From positions 5,465,501 through 5,529,500 of the forward strand of contig NZ_LT629762.1 in NCBI RefSeq assembly GCF_900105155.1: a stretch of 64,000 nt of DNA, written 5' to 3'. The position numbers and the translations under genes were made by a program. Source of the stretch: Pseudomonas prosekii. GTDB lineage: Bacteria > Pseudomonadota > Gammaproteobacteria > Pseudomonadales > Pseudomonadaceae. How positions within the stretch are numbered: the stretch's first letter is position 1; each line of letters opens with the position of its first letter. Positions 16,797 through 25,268 of this stretch are shown piece after piece. Below the pieces are notes generated by a model. The model was not told the origin of the DNA and did not search any database. It saw only the letters and a list, made by a program, of their open reading frames with translations.

Positions 16797-18656
16797 TCAC
16801 ACCTGATCCAACGCCTCAACCACACCTTTGTCCTCGCCCAAAAAACCACCGCTCTGATGCTGCCAAAGCCGCGCGTAAACGCCATTCTTCGCCAGCAATT
16901 CGCTGTGCGTTCCCTGCTCGATAATGCGCCCGTCATCCATCACGATGAGCCGGTCCATGGCGGCAATCGTCGACAGTCGATGGGCGATGGCGATTACGGT
17001 TTTGCCTTGCATCATCTCATCGAGGCTTTCCTGGATCGCAACTTCGACCTCCGAGTCCAGCGCGCTGGTGGCTTCGTCGAGCAGCAGGATCGGGGCGTTT
17101 TTTAGCATGACCCGGGCGATTGCCACGCGTTGGCGTTGGCCGCCCGACAACTTGATGCCGCGCTCACCGACCAAGGTGTCATAGCCGCTATGCCCCTGGC
17201 GGTCGCTGAGTTGGCTGATGAACTCGTCGGCCTGCGCATTGGCGGCGGCGCTGCGGATTTGTTCATCCGTCGCGTCGGGTCGGCCGTAGGCAATGTTGTC
17301 GCGGATCGAACGGTGCAGCAGGGACGTATCCTGCGTGACCATGCCGATCGAGGCGCGCAGGCTGTCTTGCGTCACTTTCGCGATGTTTTGGCCGTCGATG
17401 CAAATCTCGCCGCTGTCGACGTCGTAGAAACGCAGCAGCAGGTTGATCAGCGTGGATTTACCGGCGCCTGAACGCCCGACCAGGCCGATTCTTTCGCCCG
17501 GGCGGATGTTCAGGTTGAGGCCGCTGAGCACTTGGCGCTCGCCGTTGTAGTTGAAGCTGACATTGTTGAAAGTCACCGCGCCGCCGGTGGTCTGCAGCGC
17601 GCCCGCATCCGGCGCGTCCTGCACTTTGGTGCCGAGGGTCAGCGTCGCCATGCCATCCTGGGCGGTGCCGATGCTTTCGAACAGCGACGTCATTTGCCAC
17701 ATGATCCAGTTCGACATGCCGTTGATCCGCAACGCCATCGCCGTGATCGCCGCCACGGCACCCGCGCCGACCGCGCCGGCATGCCACAGCCACAACGCAT
17801 AGCCGCCCGCCGACATGATCAACGCCACTACCAGTGCCTGATTGACGATCTCGAACTGGCTCACCAGGCGCATCTGGCGGAAACCGGTTTGCTTGAAATC
17901 CTCCATCGCCGCACGCGCGAAATGCGCTTCGCGATTGGAGTGGGAAAACAGTTTCACCGTGGTGATGTTGGTGTACGCGTCCGAAATTCGCCCGGTCATC
18001 ATCGACCGTGCGTTGGCCTGCTCCTGGCCGACTTTGCCCAGACGCGGCACGAAATACCACATGGCCAAGCCGAACAACACGAACCAGGCCATGAAGGGCA
18101 GGATCAGCTTCAGCGCGAAGCCGCCGGCCAGCGCGATGATCGCGATGAAATACACGCCGATCCCTGGCAGGATTTCGATCATTGTGAACAGCACGTCGCG
18201 CACCGCCAGCGCAGTCTGCATGACCTTGGTGGTGACGCGGCCGGAGAACTCATCGGAAAAAAACGAGAGGCTTTGTCGCAGCATCAGCCGGTGGAAATCC
18301 CAGCGCAGCCGCAACGGCAAGTTGATCGCCAATACTTGGTGCTGGACCATCGTGCGCAACGCCACCAGCCCGACGCTGGTCACCATGACAATGCCCATGC
18401 CCCACAACACGCGACTTTCCTGCGCCGCCGCTTCACCGCCGGCCTGCCAGGTCGAGAGCAGGTCGACGATCTGTCCCAGAAACGAAAACAGCCACGCTTC
18501 GTAAATCGACACACCGGCACTCAACAGCGCCAGCGCCAGGATGTAACCGCGAGCGCCGCGCGTGCAGGCCCATAGAAACCGGGCCAGGCCGGCGGGCGGC
18601 GGTGGCACTTCGTCAGGTGGGAAGGGGTCGAGTCTTCGTTCAAATACACGAAGCAT
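16797..18656 (-). CDS. ABC exporter, fused membrane and ATPase domains
   Basis: A 619-residue half-transporter that should dimerise in the inner membrane. Six membrane helices occupy about residues 25-330, and the ATPase about 365-600. Walker A is GRSGAGKST near 397, the signature LSGGQ is near 505, Walker B ILLLDEAT near 523, and the switch His is in AIAHRLST. It resembles the MsbA/multidrug group, but the cargo (lipid, peptide or drug) cannot be fixed. The longer frame to 18974 is rejected because ATG 18656 begins the family-like sequence. It stands alone, diverging from the kinase-like gene at 18801. Confidence 0.92.
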   Translation of the reverse strand: MLRVFERRLDPFPPDEVPPPPAGLARFLWACTRGARGYILALALLSAGVSIYEAWLFSFLGQIVDLLSTWQAGGEAAAQESRVLWGMGIVMVTSVGLVALRTMVQHQVLAINLPLRLRWDFHRLMLRQSLSFFSDEFSGRVTTKVMQTALAVRDVLFTMIEILPGIGVYFIAIIALAGGFALKLILPFMAWFVLFGLAMWYFVPRLGKVGQEQANARSMMTGRISDAYTNITTVKLFSHSNREAHFARAAMEDFKQTGFRQMRLVSQFEIVNQALVVALIMSAGGYALWLWHAGAVGAGAVAAITAMALRINGMSNWIMWQMTSLFESIGTAQDGMATLTLGTKVQDAPDAGALQTTGGAVTFNNVSFNYNGERQVLSGLNLNIRPGERIGLVGRSGAGKSTLINLLLRFYDVDSGEICIDGQNIAKVTQDSLRASIGMVTQDTSLLHRSIRDNIAYGRPDATDEQIRSAAANAQADEFISQLSDRQGHSGYDTLVGERGIKLSGGQRQRVAIARVMLKNAPILLLDEATSALDSEVEVAIQESLDEMMQGKTVIAIAHRLSTIAAMDRLIVMDDGRIIEQGTHSELLAKNGVYARLWQHQSGGFLGEDKGVVEALDQV

Positions 18657-18800
18657 GCTGGTCTCCAAAACGATCAAGTTGCGGGGATTCTGCCACTGAT
18701 CGGTTGCTTTGAGGGTTTTGCGAAGTTTGAGTGCGGCACTGAGGCGAGGTATGCGATATCTTGCCGACGTCAAAATCGGCTCATATTCATGGAGGAAAAA

Positions 18801-19343
18801 ATGCGGATGTACATCACAGGTGCCTCGTGTGCGGGCGTCACCACGCTGGGGCAAAACCTCGCAACGCTGCTCGGTGTACGGCATGTCGATGTCGATGATT
18901 TTTACTGGATGCCGACCAATCCTCCTTTCACCACCAAACGACCTGCCGAAGAGCGCGTGTCGTTGATCCAGCAAAAATTCGCTGACGAAGATTGGGTGCT
19001 GAGTGGCTCATGTATGGGCTGGGGAGAAACGCTGATTGCTCCTGCCGATCTGATTGTGTTTGTCGTGACGCCGACGCCGATTCGCCTTGAACGCCTGGCC
19101 GCACGGGAAACGCGGCGCTTCGGCAATCGGATAGCCCCGGGCGGAGACATGCACGAGATACATGTGGCTTTTCGCGAGTGGGCTTCGCAGTACGACGATC
19201 CCAATTTTTCAGGACGCAATCGAGCTTGGCACGAGGCTTGGTTATCCCGGCAAAAGGCGCCGGTGTTGCGTGTTGATGGGGTGGAGAGTGCTGAGACGAT
19301 GGTTGCGGGTGTTGTTGATGTGTTGTCGCGGGTATCGCAATAG
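18801..19343 (+). CDS. P-loop kinase-like protein with altered Walker A
   Basis: A 180-residue protein related to adenylate-kinase-like small ATPases. The N-terminal loop reads GASCAGVTTLG at 7-17, so the usual lysine of GxxxxGK[ST] is replaced by Val13. Related proteins often carry a Thr there, suggesting a family trait and not damage. Further features: VDVDDFYWMP, a glutamine-rich helix, and the RLERLAARETRRFG lid. GGAGG five bases before ATG 18801 selects this start over 18789. Substrate unknown. A conventional relative lies at 27566. Confidence 0.82.
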   Translation: MRMYITGASCAGVTTLGQNLATLLGVRHVDVDDFYWMPTNPPFTTKRPAEERVSLIQQKFADEDWVLSGSCMGWGETLIAPADLIVFVVTPTPIRLERLAARETRRFGNRIAPGGDMHEIHVAFREWASQYDDPNFSGRNRAWHEAWLSRQKAPVLRVDGVESAETMVAGVVDVLSRVSQ

Positions 19344-19421
19344 GCCGAAACCGGCATGACTGAAGTTCGCGTCGATACATTCTTTCTGCCAACTGGGTTC
19401 TTTTCATTTCACGGATGATCA

Positions 19422-19862
19422 ATGCGACAGATTCAGATTCAACAGATCCTGCATCTTCCGGTGCAAATCGCCGCGCTGGAGAGAGAAGCGGTCGCCGAAG
19501 GTTTCCGCTTCCTCACTCGCTTGATTGAGGAATGGCATAGCGGAATTAACCGCTTCGATGCGCCGGGTGAGTGCCTGATGGCAGCCTATCAGAGCGATAA
19601 CCTGATAGGGATTGGTGGCATTACCGTTGACCCCTATGCGCCAACTGAGACCGGCAGGTTGCGCAGGTTGTATGTCGCCGCTTCAGCACGCAGACAGCAC
19701 GTTGGACAATTGCTGGTAGCCACGCTAGTCGAGCGCGCTAGTCAGCAATTTAATGTGCTACGCCTATCAACCGATACCCCGGAGGGCGACGCATTTTATC
19801 TGCGTTGCGGATTTCAACGGTCGAATGAGGACCGTGCTACTCACGTCATGCATCTTCGATGA
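19422..19862 (+). CDS. GNAT-family N-acetyltransferase
   Basis: A 146-residue acetyltransferase. The central strand LIGIGGITVDPYAP and the CoA-binding segment RRLYVAASARRQHVGQLLV (the R/Q-x-x-G-x-x/A pattern is ARRQHVG) are visible, followed by LRLSTDTPEGDAFYLRCGFQR, the usual C-terminal beta-bulge region. Substrate unknown. It is separated by 78 bp from the kinase-like gene on the same strand. The ribosome binding site is weak. Confidence 0.88.
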   Translation: MRQIQIQQILHLPVQIAALEREAVAEGFRFLTRLIEEWHSGINRFDAPGECLMAAYQSDNLIGIGGITVDPYAPTETGRLRRLYVAASARRQHVGQLLVATLVERASQQFNVLRLSTDTPEGDAFYLRCGFQRSNEDRATHVMHLR

Positions 19863-20029
19863 TTCATACAGCGCTGCCACGGCATATCGCTGCTTGGAGA
19901 AGGAAGAAGTCGCCCAATTTTTCAGTCATTAATCGAATCAATAACAACCATTAACTCAATGAAGTTCTCATATCAGCAGCGCGGCGTAAGATCGGCTCCA
20001 TTCCAAACCACTCCACGGAGCACACGATA

Positions 20030-20398
20030 ATGAAACGCCAAACCATCCTCGGCATCGCTTTTTCGATCTTCGCACTGAATGCTTTCGCAGCGACTCCTGC
20101 CCAACCTGTGGTCGCTGAAGGCGGCTCGGATCGTCTGATGCAGAACCGCGTCGCCGAAGGTGGCGCTGATCGCCTGCTGGAAAAACGCGCAGTTGCGGAT
20201 AATTCGGATCGTCTGTTCAGCGACGCGGTCGCCGCTGCTACGCAAACCGATCCACTGTTCAGCGACGCGGTTGCCGCCGCTACGCAAACCGACCCGCTGT
20301 TCAGCGATGCCGTCGCAGCGGATGGTTCGGATCGTCTGAAAGGCAATCTGGTTGCCGAAGGTGGCGCAGAACGTCTGCTCGAACGCCGTGCAGTCTGA
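20030..20398 (+). CDS. exported repeat protein ('phage infection protein' type)
   Basis: A 122-residue protein with a Sec signal peptide (MKRQTILGIAFSIFALNAFA, cleavage after AFA) and a mature part built almost wholly of 13-14-residue repeats of the form VAEGGSDRL-x5. Two central units are identical at protein level (FSDAVAAATQTDPL, coding period 42 bp from 20213). Pseudomonas proteins of this pattern are commonly labelled phage infection protein, but I know of no firm functional evidence. A strong terminator follows. The predicted location is the periplasm or outer surface. Confidence 0.85.
   Translation: MKRQTILGIAFSIFALNAFAATPAQPVVAEGGSDRLMQNRVAEGGADRLLEKRAVADNSDRLFSDAVAAATQTDPLFSDAVAAATQTDPLFSDAVAADGSDRLKGNLVAEGGAERLLERRAV
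20213..20296 (+). repeat. two tandem 42-bp coding repeats
   Basis: Units 20213-20254 and 20255-20296 differ at few bases, and a third starts at 20297 before diverging. They encode FSDAVAAATQTDPL copies. Confidence 0.85.
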
Positions 20399-20426
20399 AT
20401 GCATGGTTCCAGCGTAAGACTCGATG

Positions 20427-20457
20427 AAAAGCCCGGCCTCATCAGCCGGGCTTTTTT
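20427..20457 (+). terminator. rho-independent terminator
   Basis: An 11-bp stem AAAAGCCCGGC / complement (20427-20437, 20445-20455) with a T run. It may act in both directions, since the convergent oxidoreductase gene ends at 20486. Confidence 0.88.
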
Positions 20458-20485
20458 GCTGTTCGGGTGAATGAACGTCGCGGGT

Positions 20486-21373
20486 TCAGCGAAACATCAG
20501 CGATTGATGCGCCGCGCCGCCGGTACGTGCGCCGTCACCCACCGCAATAGCGACATTGCCCGCACCTATCGCCGCATCTCCGCAGGCAAACACGCCGGTT
20601 ACGCTGGTTTCGCGCATCGCATCGACCTTGATGAAATCTCCCGTCGGCCCGACCTCAAATGCGCACCCCAATTGCGCCGCCAACGGGCTGCTCATGCGCG
20701 TCCGAGGCTGGGTAAACAGTCCTGCGAATTTCAGCACACGACCGCTGGCGAGAGTCACCTCGGCGTGTTCGCCGCCGATCGACAATACGGGTTCGGTCAC
20801 TAGCGTCACGCCACGCTTGGCCAGCGCTGCCAACTGCTCGGCATCCGGTTCGAACACTTCGTTGAGCAACAGTGTGGTTGGGCCCCAGTCCGGCAACATC
20901 AGCGCGTGATGGATCGCCATTGGCGACGCCGCCAACACGCCAATCTGCCCGCCGTCCAATTCATAGCCGTGGCAATACGGGCAATGAAACACACGCCGCC
21001 CCCAGCGCTCCGCCAGCCCGGGAATGTCCGGCAGTTCATCGACCACGCCCGTGGCGAGAATCAAGCGCCGCGCCGCGAATTGTTCGCCGTTTGCGACGGT
21101 GATCACGTATCCATCATCGCCGCGCGTTGCCTCAACGGCGGGCTGCGAAAGCCACTCCACGGTTGGATACGCCAGCAATTGCGCACGAGCTTCGTCGGCT
21201 ATTGCCCCAGGGTCGCGGCCATCCTGGCCAAGAAATCCGTGGGAGCTGTTGGCGAAGCGGTTGCGGCGTTGTCCAGCATCGATGATCAACACCTTTCGCC
21301 GCGCTCGGGCCAATTGCAAACCTGCGGAAATGCCGGAATAGCTGCCGCCAACGATGATCACGTCATAAGTCAT
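20486..21373 (-). CDS. thioredoxin-reductase-like FAD/NAD(P) oxidoreductase
   Basis: A 295-residue flavoprotein of the thioredoxin reductase fold. The FAD motif is GGSYSGISAG at 9-18, the redox-active CPYC is Cys131/Cys134, and the second FAD contact is GVFACGDA near 260. Its length and CPYC spacing fit the family, but such stand-alone members near Rrf2 or Lrp regulators often reduce other disulfides or small molecules. The gene diverges from the Rrf2-type regulator at 21514, with an inverted repeat in between, so that regulator is its likely controller. Confidence 0.9.
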   Translation of the reverse strand: MTYDVIIVGGSYSGISAGLQLARARRKVLIIDAGQRRNRFANSSHGFLGQDGRDPGAIADEARAQLLAYPTVEWLSQPAVEATRGDDGYVITVANGEQFAARRLILATGVVDELPDIPGLAERWGRRVFHCPYCHGYELDGGQIGVLAASPMAIHHALMLPDWGPTTLLLNEVFEPDAEQLAALAKRGVTLVTEPVLSIGGEHAEVTLASGRVLKFAGLFTQPRTRMSSPLAAQLGCAFEVGPTGDFIKVDAMRETSVTGVFACGDAAIGAGNVAIAVGDGARTGGAAHQSLMFR

Positions 21374-21424
21374 GAATCAGTCTCCGTCGATCTTCGACCT
21401 GCTCGAAGAAATCTAGACACAACG

Positions 21425-21465
21425 TAAGTTACATGAAGTTGGCGTGTCAACAGTCTCGTAACTTA
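21425..21465. promoter_or_regulatory. inverted repeat between oxidoreductase and Rrf2-type gene
   Basis: TAAGTTAC (21425-21432) and GTAACTTA (21458-21465), separated by 25 bp, lie in the 140-bp divergent promoter region. They are candidate half-sites for the Rrf2-type protein. Confidence 0.5.
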
Positions 21466-21513
21466 TGCTGTATCGAGCGATACTCGCCGGCGCACATTCA
21501 GGAAACCGCATCG

Positions 21514-21942
21514 ATGAGAAATGACACGCGCCTGTCGCGCATGCTGCACGTGCTGATCCACATGGCTCGCCACGACCAACCGGCCACGTCCGACACCATC
21601 GCGCAGATGCTCGGCACCAATCCGGTGGTGGTTCGGCGGACCATGGCGCTGCTGAAAAAACAAGGTTATGTGCGCTCGGAAAAGGGCCACAGGGGAGGGT
21701 GGACGCTGGCAAAGCCGCTGGCAGAAATGACCCTGCTGGACATCCACCAAGCGCTGGGCTCGTCCTCGCTGTTCGCCATCGGTTTATCGACCGACCATCC
21801 GCAATGCCTGGTCGAACAAGCGGTGAATGCCGCGCTGACCGAAGCGTTTGACGCGGCGCAAGCATTGCTGATTGATCGCTTGGGCAGCGTCACGCTGGAA
21901 CAGTTGGCGAATGATTTCGAGCGACGATTTCGGGAGCTGTGA
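21514..21942 (+). CDS. Rrf2-family transcriptional regulator
   Basis: A 142-residue winged-helix regulator. RNDTRLSRMLHVLIHMA is the family N-terminus, and TIAQMLGTNPVVVRRTMALLKKQGYV the recognition region, followed by the GHRGGWTLAKPLAEMTLLDI wing. The three cysteines that bind an iron-sulfur cluster in IscR/NsrR are missing (a single Cys remains), so it resembles YwnA-type members that sense by another route. ATG 21514 is preceded by AGGAAA. It diverges from the CPYC oxidoreductase. Confidence 0.9.
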   Translation: MRNDTRLSRMLHVLIHMARHDQPATSDTIAQMLGTNPVVVRRTMALLKKQGYVRSEKGHRGGWTLAKPLAEMTLLDIHQALGSSSLFAIGLSTDHPQCLVEQAVNAALTEAFDAAQALLIDRLGSVTLEQLANDFERRFREL

Positions 21943-21998
21943 AGCGGCTGGATCTGTCCACGAAACAGGCCGCTCCAGGGACGGCTACGGTATTCAGA

Positions 21999-22351
21999 TC
22001 AATGACGGCCAGCCGTGGTCGGCGCTGCAATCAGAACCTTGCTGCGAGCCGGAACGAAGGATTTGCCGGTCGCCAGCAAAGCGGGCAATTCATCAAAACG
22101 ACCCGATTCCGTGCCGACGATCAACGCCTTCGCCGTATCAATTGCACTGCCACCACCGACCGCGATCACCGCGTCACACTCGCCGGCCTCTTGCCAAAAT
22201 CGCTCGTAAGTACCACGCAACTGGGTAACGTCGGGATTGGGCTGCACGTCCTCGATCACATACACCAGCCGCTCGCCCAGCAAATCCTAAATGCGATCAA
22301 CCAGCCCCAGCCGAAACGCGTACCAGCGGGATTGTGGAATCGGGCAATCAT
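21999..22351 (-). pseudogene. iron-containing alcohol dehydrogenase, fragment
   Basis: Remains of the N-terminal third of a group III alcohol dehydrogenase. The first segment (MIARFHNPAGTRFGWG) is in one frame. The continuation (LVDRI, an in-frame TAG, then DLLGERLVYVIEDVQPNP) is in another, leading to the intact NAD-binding motif VIAVGGGSAIDTAKAL, then stopping after APTTAG. So there is a frameshift near 22310, a nonsense codon, and loss of the iron-binding C-terminal domain. No active enzyme is expected. It marks the edge of the disturbed 22-32 kb stretch. Confidence 0.8.
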
Positions 22352-22493
22352 GGCGGGGATACTGCTTCCGCGCGAGTTGTTGGGAGTGGGCCTATGGTCG
22401 ATTCGGGACGTCTGCTTATCAACACCCTGACCGACGATGAAATGACCGGTCCGGGTTCTTGACTGGGGGCATGGAGTGGGAATGGCTGTCAGC

Positions 22494-22517
22494 GTCTGCT
22501 TTCGGCCAAAAGTAGAC
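22494..22517. repeat. GGCCAAAAG repeat, copy 1
   Basis: GTCTGCTTTCGGCCAAAAGT and following AGAC, itself dyad-like. It is one of eight recognisable copies between 22.4 and 32.2 kb. Confidence 0.7.
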
Positions 22518-22743
22518 ATTAACGTCGGAGATAACTTGTGGCTTATAAGCTGGCAAAATCGACCAATCAGACGTTCATGTCGATCAATCCGCTAGTCCCT
22601 CTCATGCTCGCCCAGTCGGCATGAATGTCCCGCAAGTGGGGCAGTCAACCCATCGCGCGCTATTTGCATAACACTCTCGCCGCACGTTCGCCAAATCTTC
22701 CCCGCCATCTCGCATGGAGATCCGAGAATGAACTCGCCCCCCA

Positions 22744-22802
22744 TAACCGGGAGCCATTTCTCGCAGCAAGGCGGCTCGCGATGAATCGGCAGCAGCCCCT
22801 AG
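22744..22802 (+). repeat. 59-bp inverted repeat, left arm
   Basis: It matches the reverse complement of 24872-24930 at 53 of 59 positions by eye. The core is GCCATTTCTCGCAGCAA. The two arms bracket the chemoreceptor gene. Confidence 0.85.
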
Positions 22803-23017
22803 CGCAGCGAATGCTCACAATTAGCGCGGCCTGGCTCACCCATCCAGGGTACCTATACAGACATAGCGCTACACGTCTTTACAGCGCTCGCAGGATTCTA
22901 TCGGCCCAAAGATGGCCTTGAGCTGTATCGCCGCAAAACAGTAGTCAGCCCAATAGCACGACCTCTATTTCTCGCGAGTGCCAGAAACCGGACGTTACTG
23001 ACCGTTCATCGGGCTGA

Positions 23018-23086
23018 GTGATGTCATGACGACATCACGCCAATATAGCTGTACAAGACTTGTACAGGCATAGACGCTTGTACAAG
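23018..23086. promoter_or_regulatory. cluster of perfect palindromes upstream of chemoreceptor
   Basis: GTGATGTC-ATGAC-GACATCAC (23018-23038), CTGTACAAG-A-CTTGTACAG (23049-23067) and CTTGTACAAG (23077-23086). They end 133 bp before the chemoreceptor start codon and look like operator sites for dimeric regulators. Confidence 0.55.
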
Positions 23087-23219
23087 TTTCAACTAGCCAG
23101 GAAATAACGCCGCTGCTCGTTGCCGTCGAACAAAAGAATACCTGCGCAGGATGCGGACAAGGGCAAATACATACCCTGCAGGTGTCCCTAAATTGCTTCT
23201 CCCATTACGCAGGTACATC

Positions 23220-24875
23220 ATGCCATCGCACACTCCTAGGCTTTCTACACGGACCAGCCTCTATGCCGGCTATGCCAGCCTGCTCGCGTTTATGTTGCTG
23301 ATCGCCGCTATCTCGCTGTACGCCTTGGCTAACAGCAACAAGGACTTTTTTCTCTACGTTAATGGCGTTAATGCAAGCACCCGCCTGGCCAACACACTGA
23401 ACGACGCCGCCGCCCAGCGCGCGATTGCCCTGCGTAACATCGCCTTGAACAGCAATGTCACCGCGAGAGGACTTCAGCGGGGCGCTATTGCCGCCAATGA
23501 ACAAATGGTGGCCAGCAGCCTCGCCGCGCTACGCCAGGCAATTGATAGCCAAAATGATGTGTCGCCCAAAGCACGTGAACTACTCTCAACCATCGAGCAG
23601 GTCGAGAGCCGCTACAAACCGGTAGCGCAGACCATTGCCGAACACCTGTTCAAGGGTGAAAACGACGAGGCCCTGCGCATGGTCAGCGAGCAGTGCACAC
23701 CATTACTGGCCGAGCTGACCCAGGCAATTGGCGAATACCTGCGCTACACCAACCAGAAGGCCGACCTGCAGGTCAGCGAAAATGAGGCTAACTATCTGTC
23801 ACAACGCAACCTGCTACTCGCCATTTCTGCGCTGGCCGTCTTGCTAGCAGCGGTACTGGGCTACGTCATCAGCCGCAACCTGCTGCGCGCGCTGGGTGCA
23901 GAACCGAGCGAACTCAACCAGCTCGCCCAACGAGTTGCCCAAGGCGATTTGCGCGCTAGCGAGCGCACGATTGAACCACCCCAAGCCAGCATAATGGCCG
24001 CCCTGCTGAGCATGCAGGAGAACCTGCGGGACATGACCAAGGGCATAAACCTCTCCTCACAGACTGTGGCCGAATCCAGCCAAGAGCTTAGCCAATCGAG
24101 CATGAGAAATGCCGAAAGCGTGGCCATGGCACAGTGCGAGGTCGAGCAGATCGTCACCGCCGTTCACCAAATGGCCGCCACCGTGCAAGATGTCGCGCGC
24201 AATGCCGAATCCGCCGCCAGTGCCGCGAGCGAGGCCGATAGCGCGGCCCTGTACAGCCAGCAAAAGGCCAAAGATGCCGTCAACATGATCGGCGAGCTGG
24301 CCGAGACAATCGAACAGTCCAACATGGCCATGGGCCGGCTGAAGAATGAAACCGGCAATATCGGCGGCGTGCTTGAAGTGATCAAGTCGGTGGCCGACCA
24401 GACCAACCTGCTGGCCCTCAATGCAGCCATCGAAGCTGCCCGTGCTGGCGAGGCCGGACGCGGCTTTGCGGTGGTAGCCGACGAGGTGCGCAGTCTTGCA
24501 CAGCGCACCCAGAAGGCCACCTCCGAAATTGAGGGGCTGATCGCCAGTCTGCAGAAAATTGCCGACGAGACCTCGGAGCATATGCAACGCTGCAAGCACT
24601 CCAGTGCGCAGTCGGTGTCCGGCGTTTCCGAGGCCGGTGACGCGGTAAGCACGATCGTAGCCATGATCGAGCGGATCAACGGCATGAACCACCAAATCGC
24701 TGCTGCCGCCGAGCAGCAGAGTACCGTTGCCGAGCAGATCAGCCGGGGCATCGTGACCGTCAGCGAAAGCGCCGAGCAATCCGCTGCAGCCTTCCGCAGC
24801 GCTCAGCAGGAAAGCGAAGGACTGGCACGCACCAGCGTGACATTGCGAGAGAACATCTCGCGCTTTCAGCTCTAG
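23220..24875 (+). CDS. methyl-accepting chemotaxis protein
   Basis: A 551-residue chemoreceptor. Membrane helix 1 is about residues 15-35, then a periplasmic four-helix-bundle ligand domain of about 150 residues ([20 protein letters not shown]), helix 2 near 200-220, a HAMP linker ([20 protein letters not shown]), and a long signalling coiled coil whose tip [20 protein letters not shown] near 391 contacts CheA/CheW. It lacks a C-terminal CheR pentapeptide. ATG 23220 (AGGT upstream) is preferred to 23151. Both sides carry a 59-bp inverted repeat, the right arm overlapping the stop codon, suggesting the gene arrived as a unit. Ligand unknown. Confidence 0.93.
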   Translation: MPSHTPRLSTRTSLYAGYASLLAFMLLIAAISLYALANSNKDFFLYVNGVNASTRLANTLNDAAAQRAIALRNIALNSNVTARGLQRGAIAANEQMVASSLAALRQAIDSQNDVSPKARELLSTIEQVESRYKPVAQTIAEHLFKGENDEALRMVSEQCTPLLAELTQAIGEYLRYTNQKADLQVSENEANYLSQRNLLLAISALAVLLAAVLGYVISRNLLRALGAEPSELNQLAQRVAQGDLRASERTIEPPQASIMAALLSMQENLRDMTKGINLSSQTVAESSQELSQSSMRNAESVAMAQCEVEQIVTAVHQMAATVQDVARNAESAASAASEADSAALYSQQKAKDAVNMIGELAETIEQSNMAMGRLKNETGNIGGVLEVIKSVADQTNLLALNAAIEAARAGEAGRGFAVVADEVRSLAQRTQKATSEIEGLIASLQKIADETSEHMQRCKHSSAQSVSGVSEAGDAVSTIVAMIERINGMNHQIAAAAEQQSTVAEQISRGIVTVSESAEQSAAAFRSAQQESEGLARTSVTLRENISRFQL

Positions 24876-24930
24876 GGTCTGTTGCCGTTTCATCGCGAGC
24901 CGCGTTGCTGCGAGAAATGGCCCCTGGTTA
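24872..24930 (-). repeat. 59-bp inverted repeat, right arm
   Basis: It starts inside the last codons of the chemoreceptor (the TAG stop is part of it) and matches 22744-22802 in inverse orientation. A further partly inverted echo (GGGGGCCATTTCCCTCGCAA) follows about 40 bp later. Confidence 0.85.
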
Positions 24931-25086
24931 GGCGCGGGCCGCATGTAATGGTCCGAGTCCTGCAACAACAGCGGGGGCCATTTCCCTCGCAACCCTGCGG
25001 ACCGGGCCTGTTTTTGCGCGATGCGGGGTTACTCGATGGCTCATTTGGCCTATAGAGCGGGAGATGTTCGTGGCCTGCCCCAAGAG

Positions 25087-25115
25087 AAAAGGGGACAGAT
25101 TTTTGGTCTGCCCCC
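25087..25115. repeat. GGGGACAGATTT palindrome, decayed copy
   Basis: AAAAGGGGACAGAT followed after a few bases by GGTCTGCCCCC. It is a shortened member of the family at 12441 and 43119. Confidence 0.5.
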
Positions 25116-25146
25116 AATTTTGCAATTCTTGCCATCTTTGCGCGTT

Positions 25147-25205
25147 TGCTTTTGGCCGGAAGCCACCGGGCACGAACGGCAGCTTTCGGCCAAAAGCAGT
25201 CATTC
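25147..25205. repeat. GGCCAAAAG repeat, copy 2 (full palindrome)
   Basis: Left arm TGCTTTTGGCCGGAAGCC, centre CACCGGGCACGAA, right arm GGCAGCTTTCGGCCAAAAGC then AGTCATTC. With the copy at 30647 it defines a unit of about 60 bp. Confidence 0.75.
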
Positions 25206-25234
25206 ACGACGCACGGATATTCTGCCGAATACAA

Positions 25235-25256
25235 CAAGCCCGCCAATGCGGGCTTG
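25235..25256 (-). terminator. hairpin terminator candidate for kup
   Basis: A 9-bp perfect stem CAAGCCCGC / complement with a four-base loop, 13 bp after the kup stop on the minus strand. The T tract is poor (TTGTATTC). Confidence 0.55.
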
Positions 25257-25268
25257 CTTGGTGATTTT

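Larger units (their letters stand above)
22352..23219. other. non-coding accessory stretch with repeats and palindromes
   Basis: No supportable gene in 868 bp; short open frames here run across repeats. It holds one copy of the GGCCAAAAG repeat (22494), the left arm of the inverted repeat around the chemoreceptor (22744), and two groups of palindromes (23018-23086) in the likely promoter region of the chemoreceptor. Confidence 0.6.
24876..25268. other. non-coding repeat-rich stretch
   Basis: It holds the inverted-repeat arm with its echo, a decayed GGGGACAG palindrome at 25087, one full GGCCAAAAG palindrome at 25147, and the kup terminator. No gene is seen. Confidence 0.6.

Noticed and set aside
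22625..22921. 98-residue open frame in the gap before the chemoreceptor
   Set aside because: It runs through the inverted-repeat arm, has arginine/leucine-rich composition of a shadow frame and no ribosome binding site.
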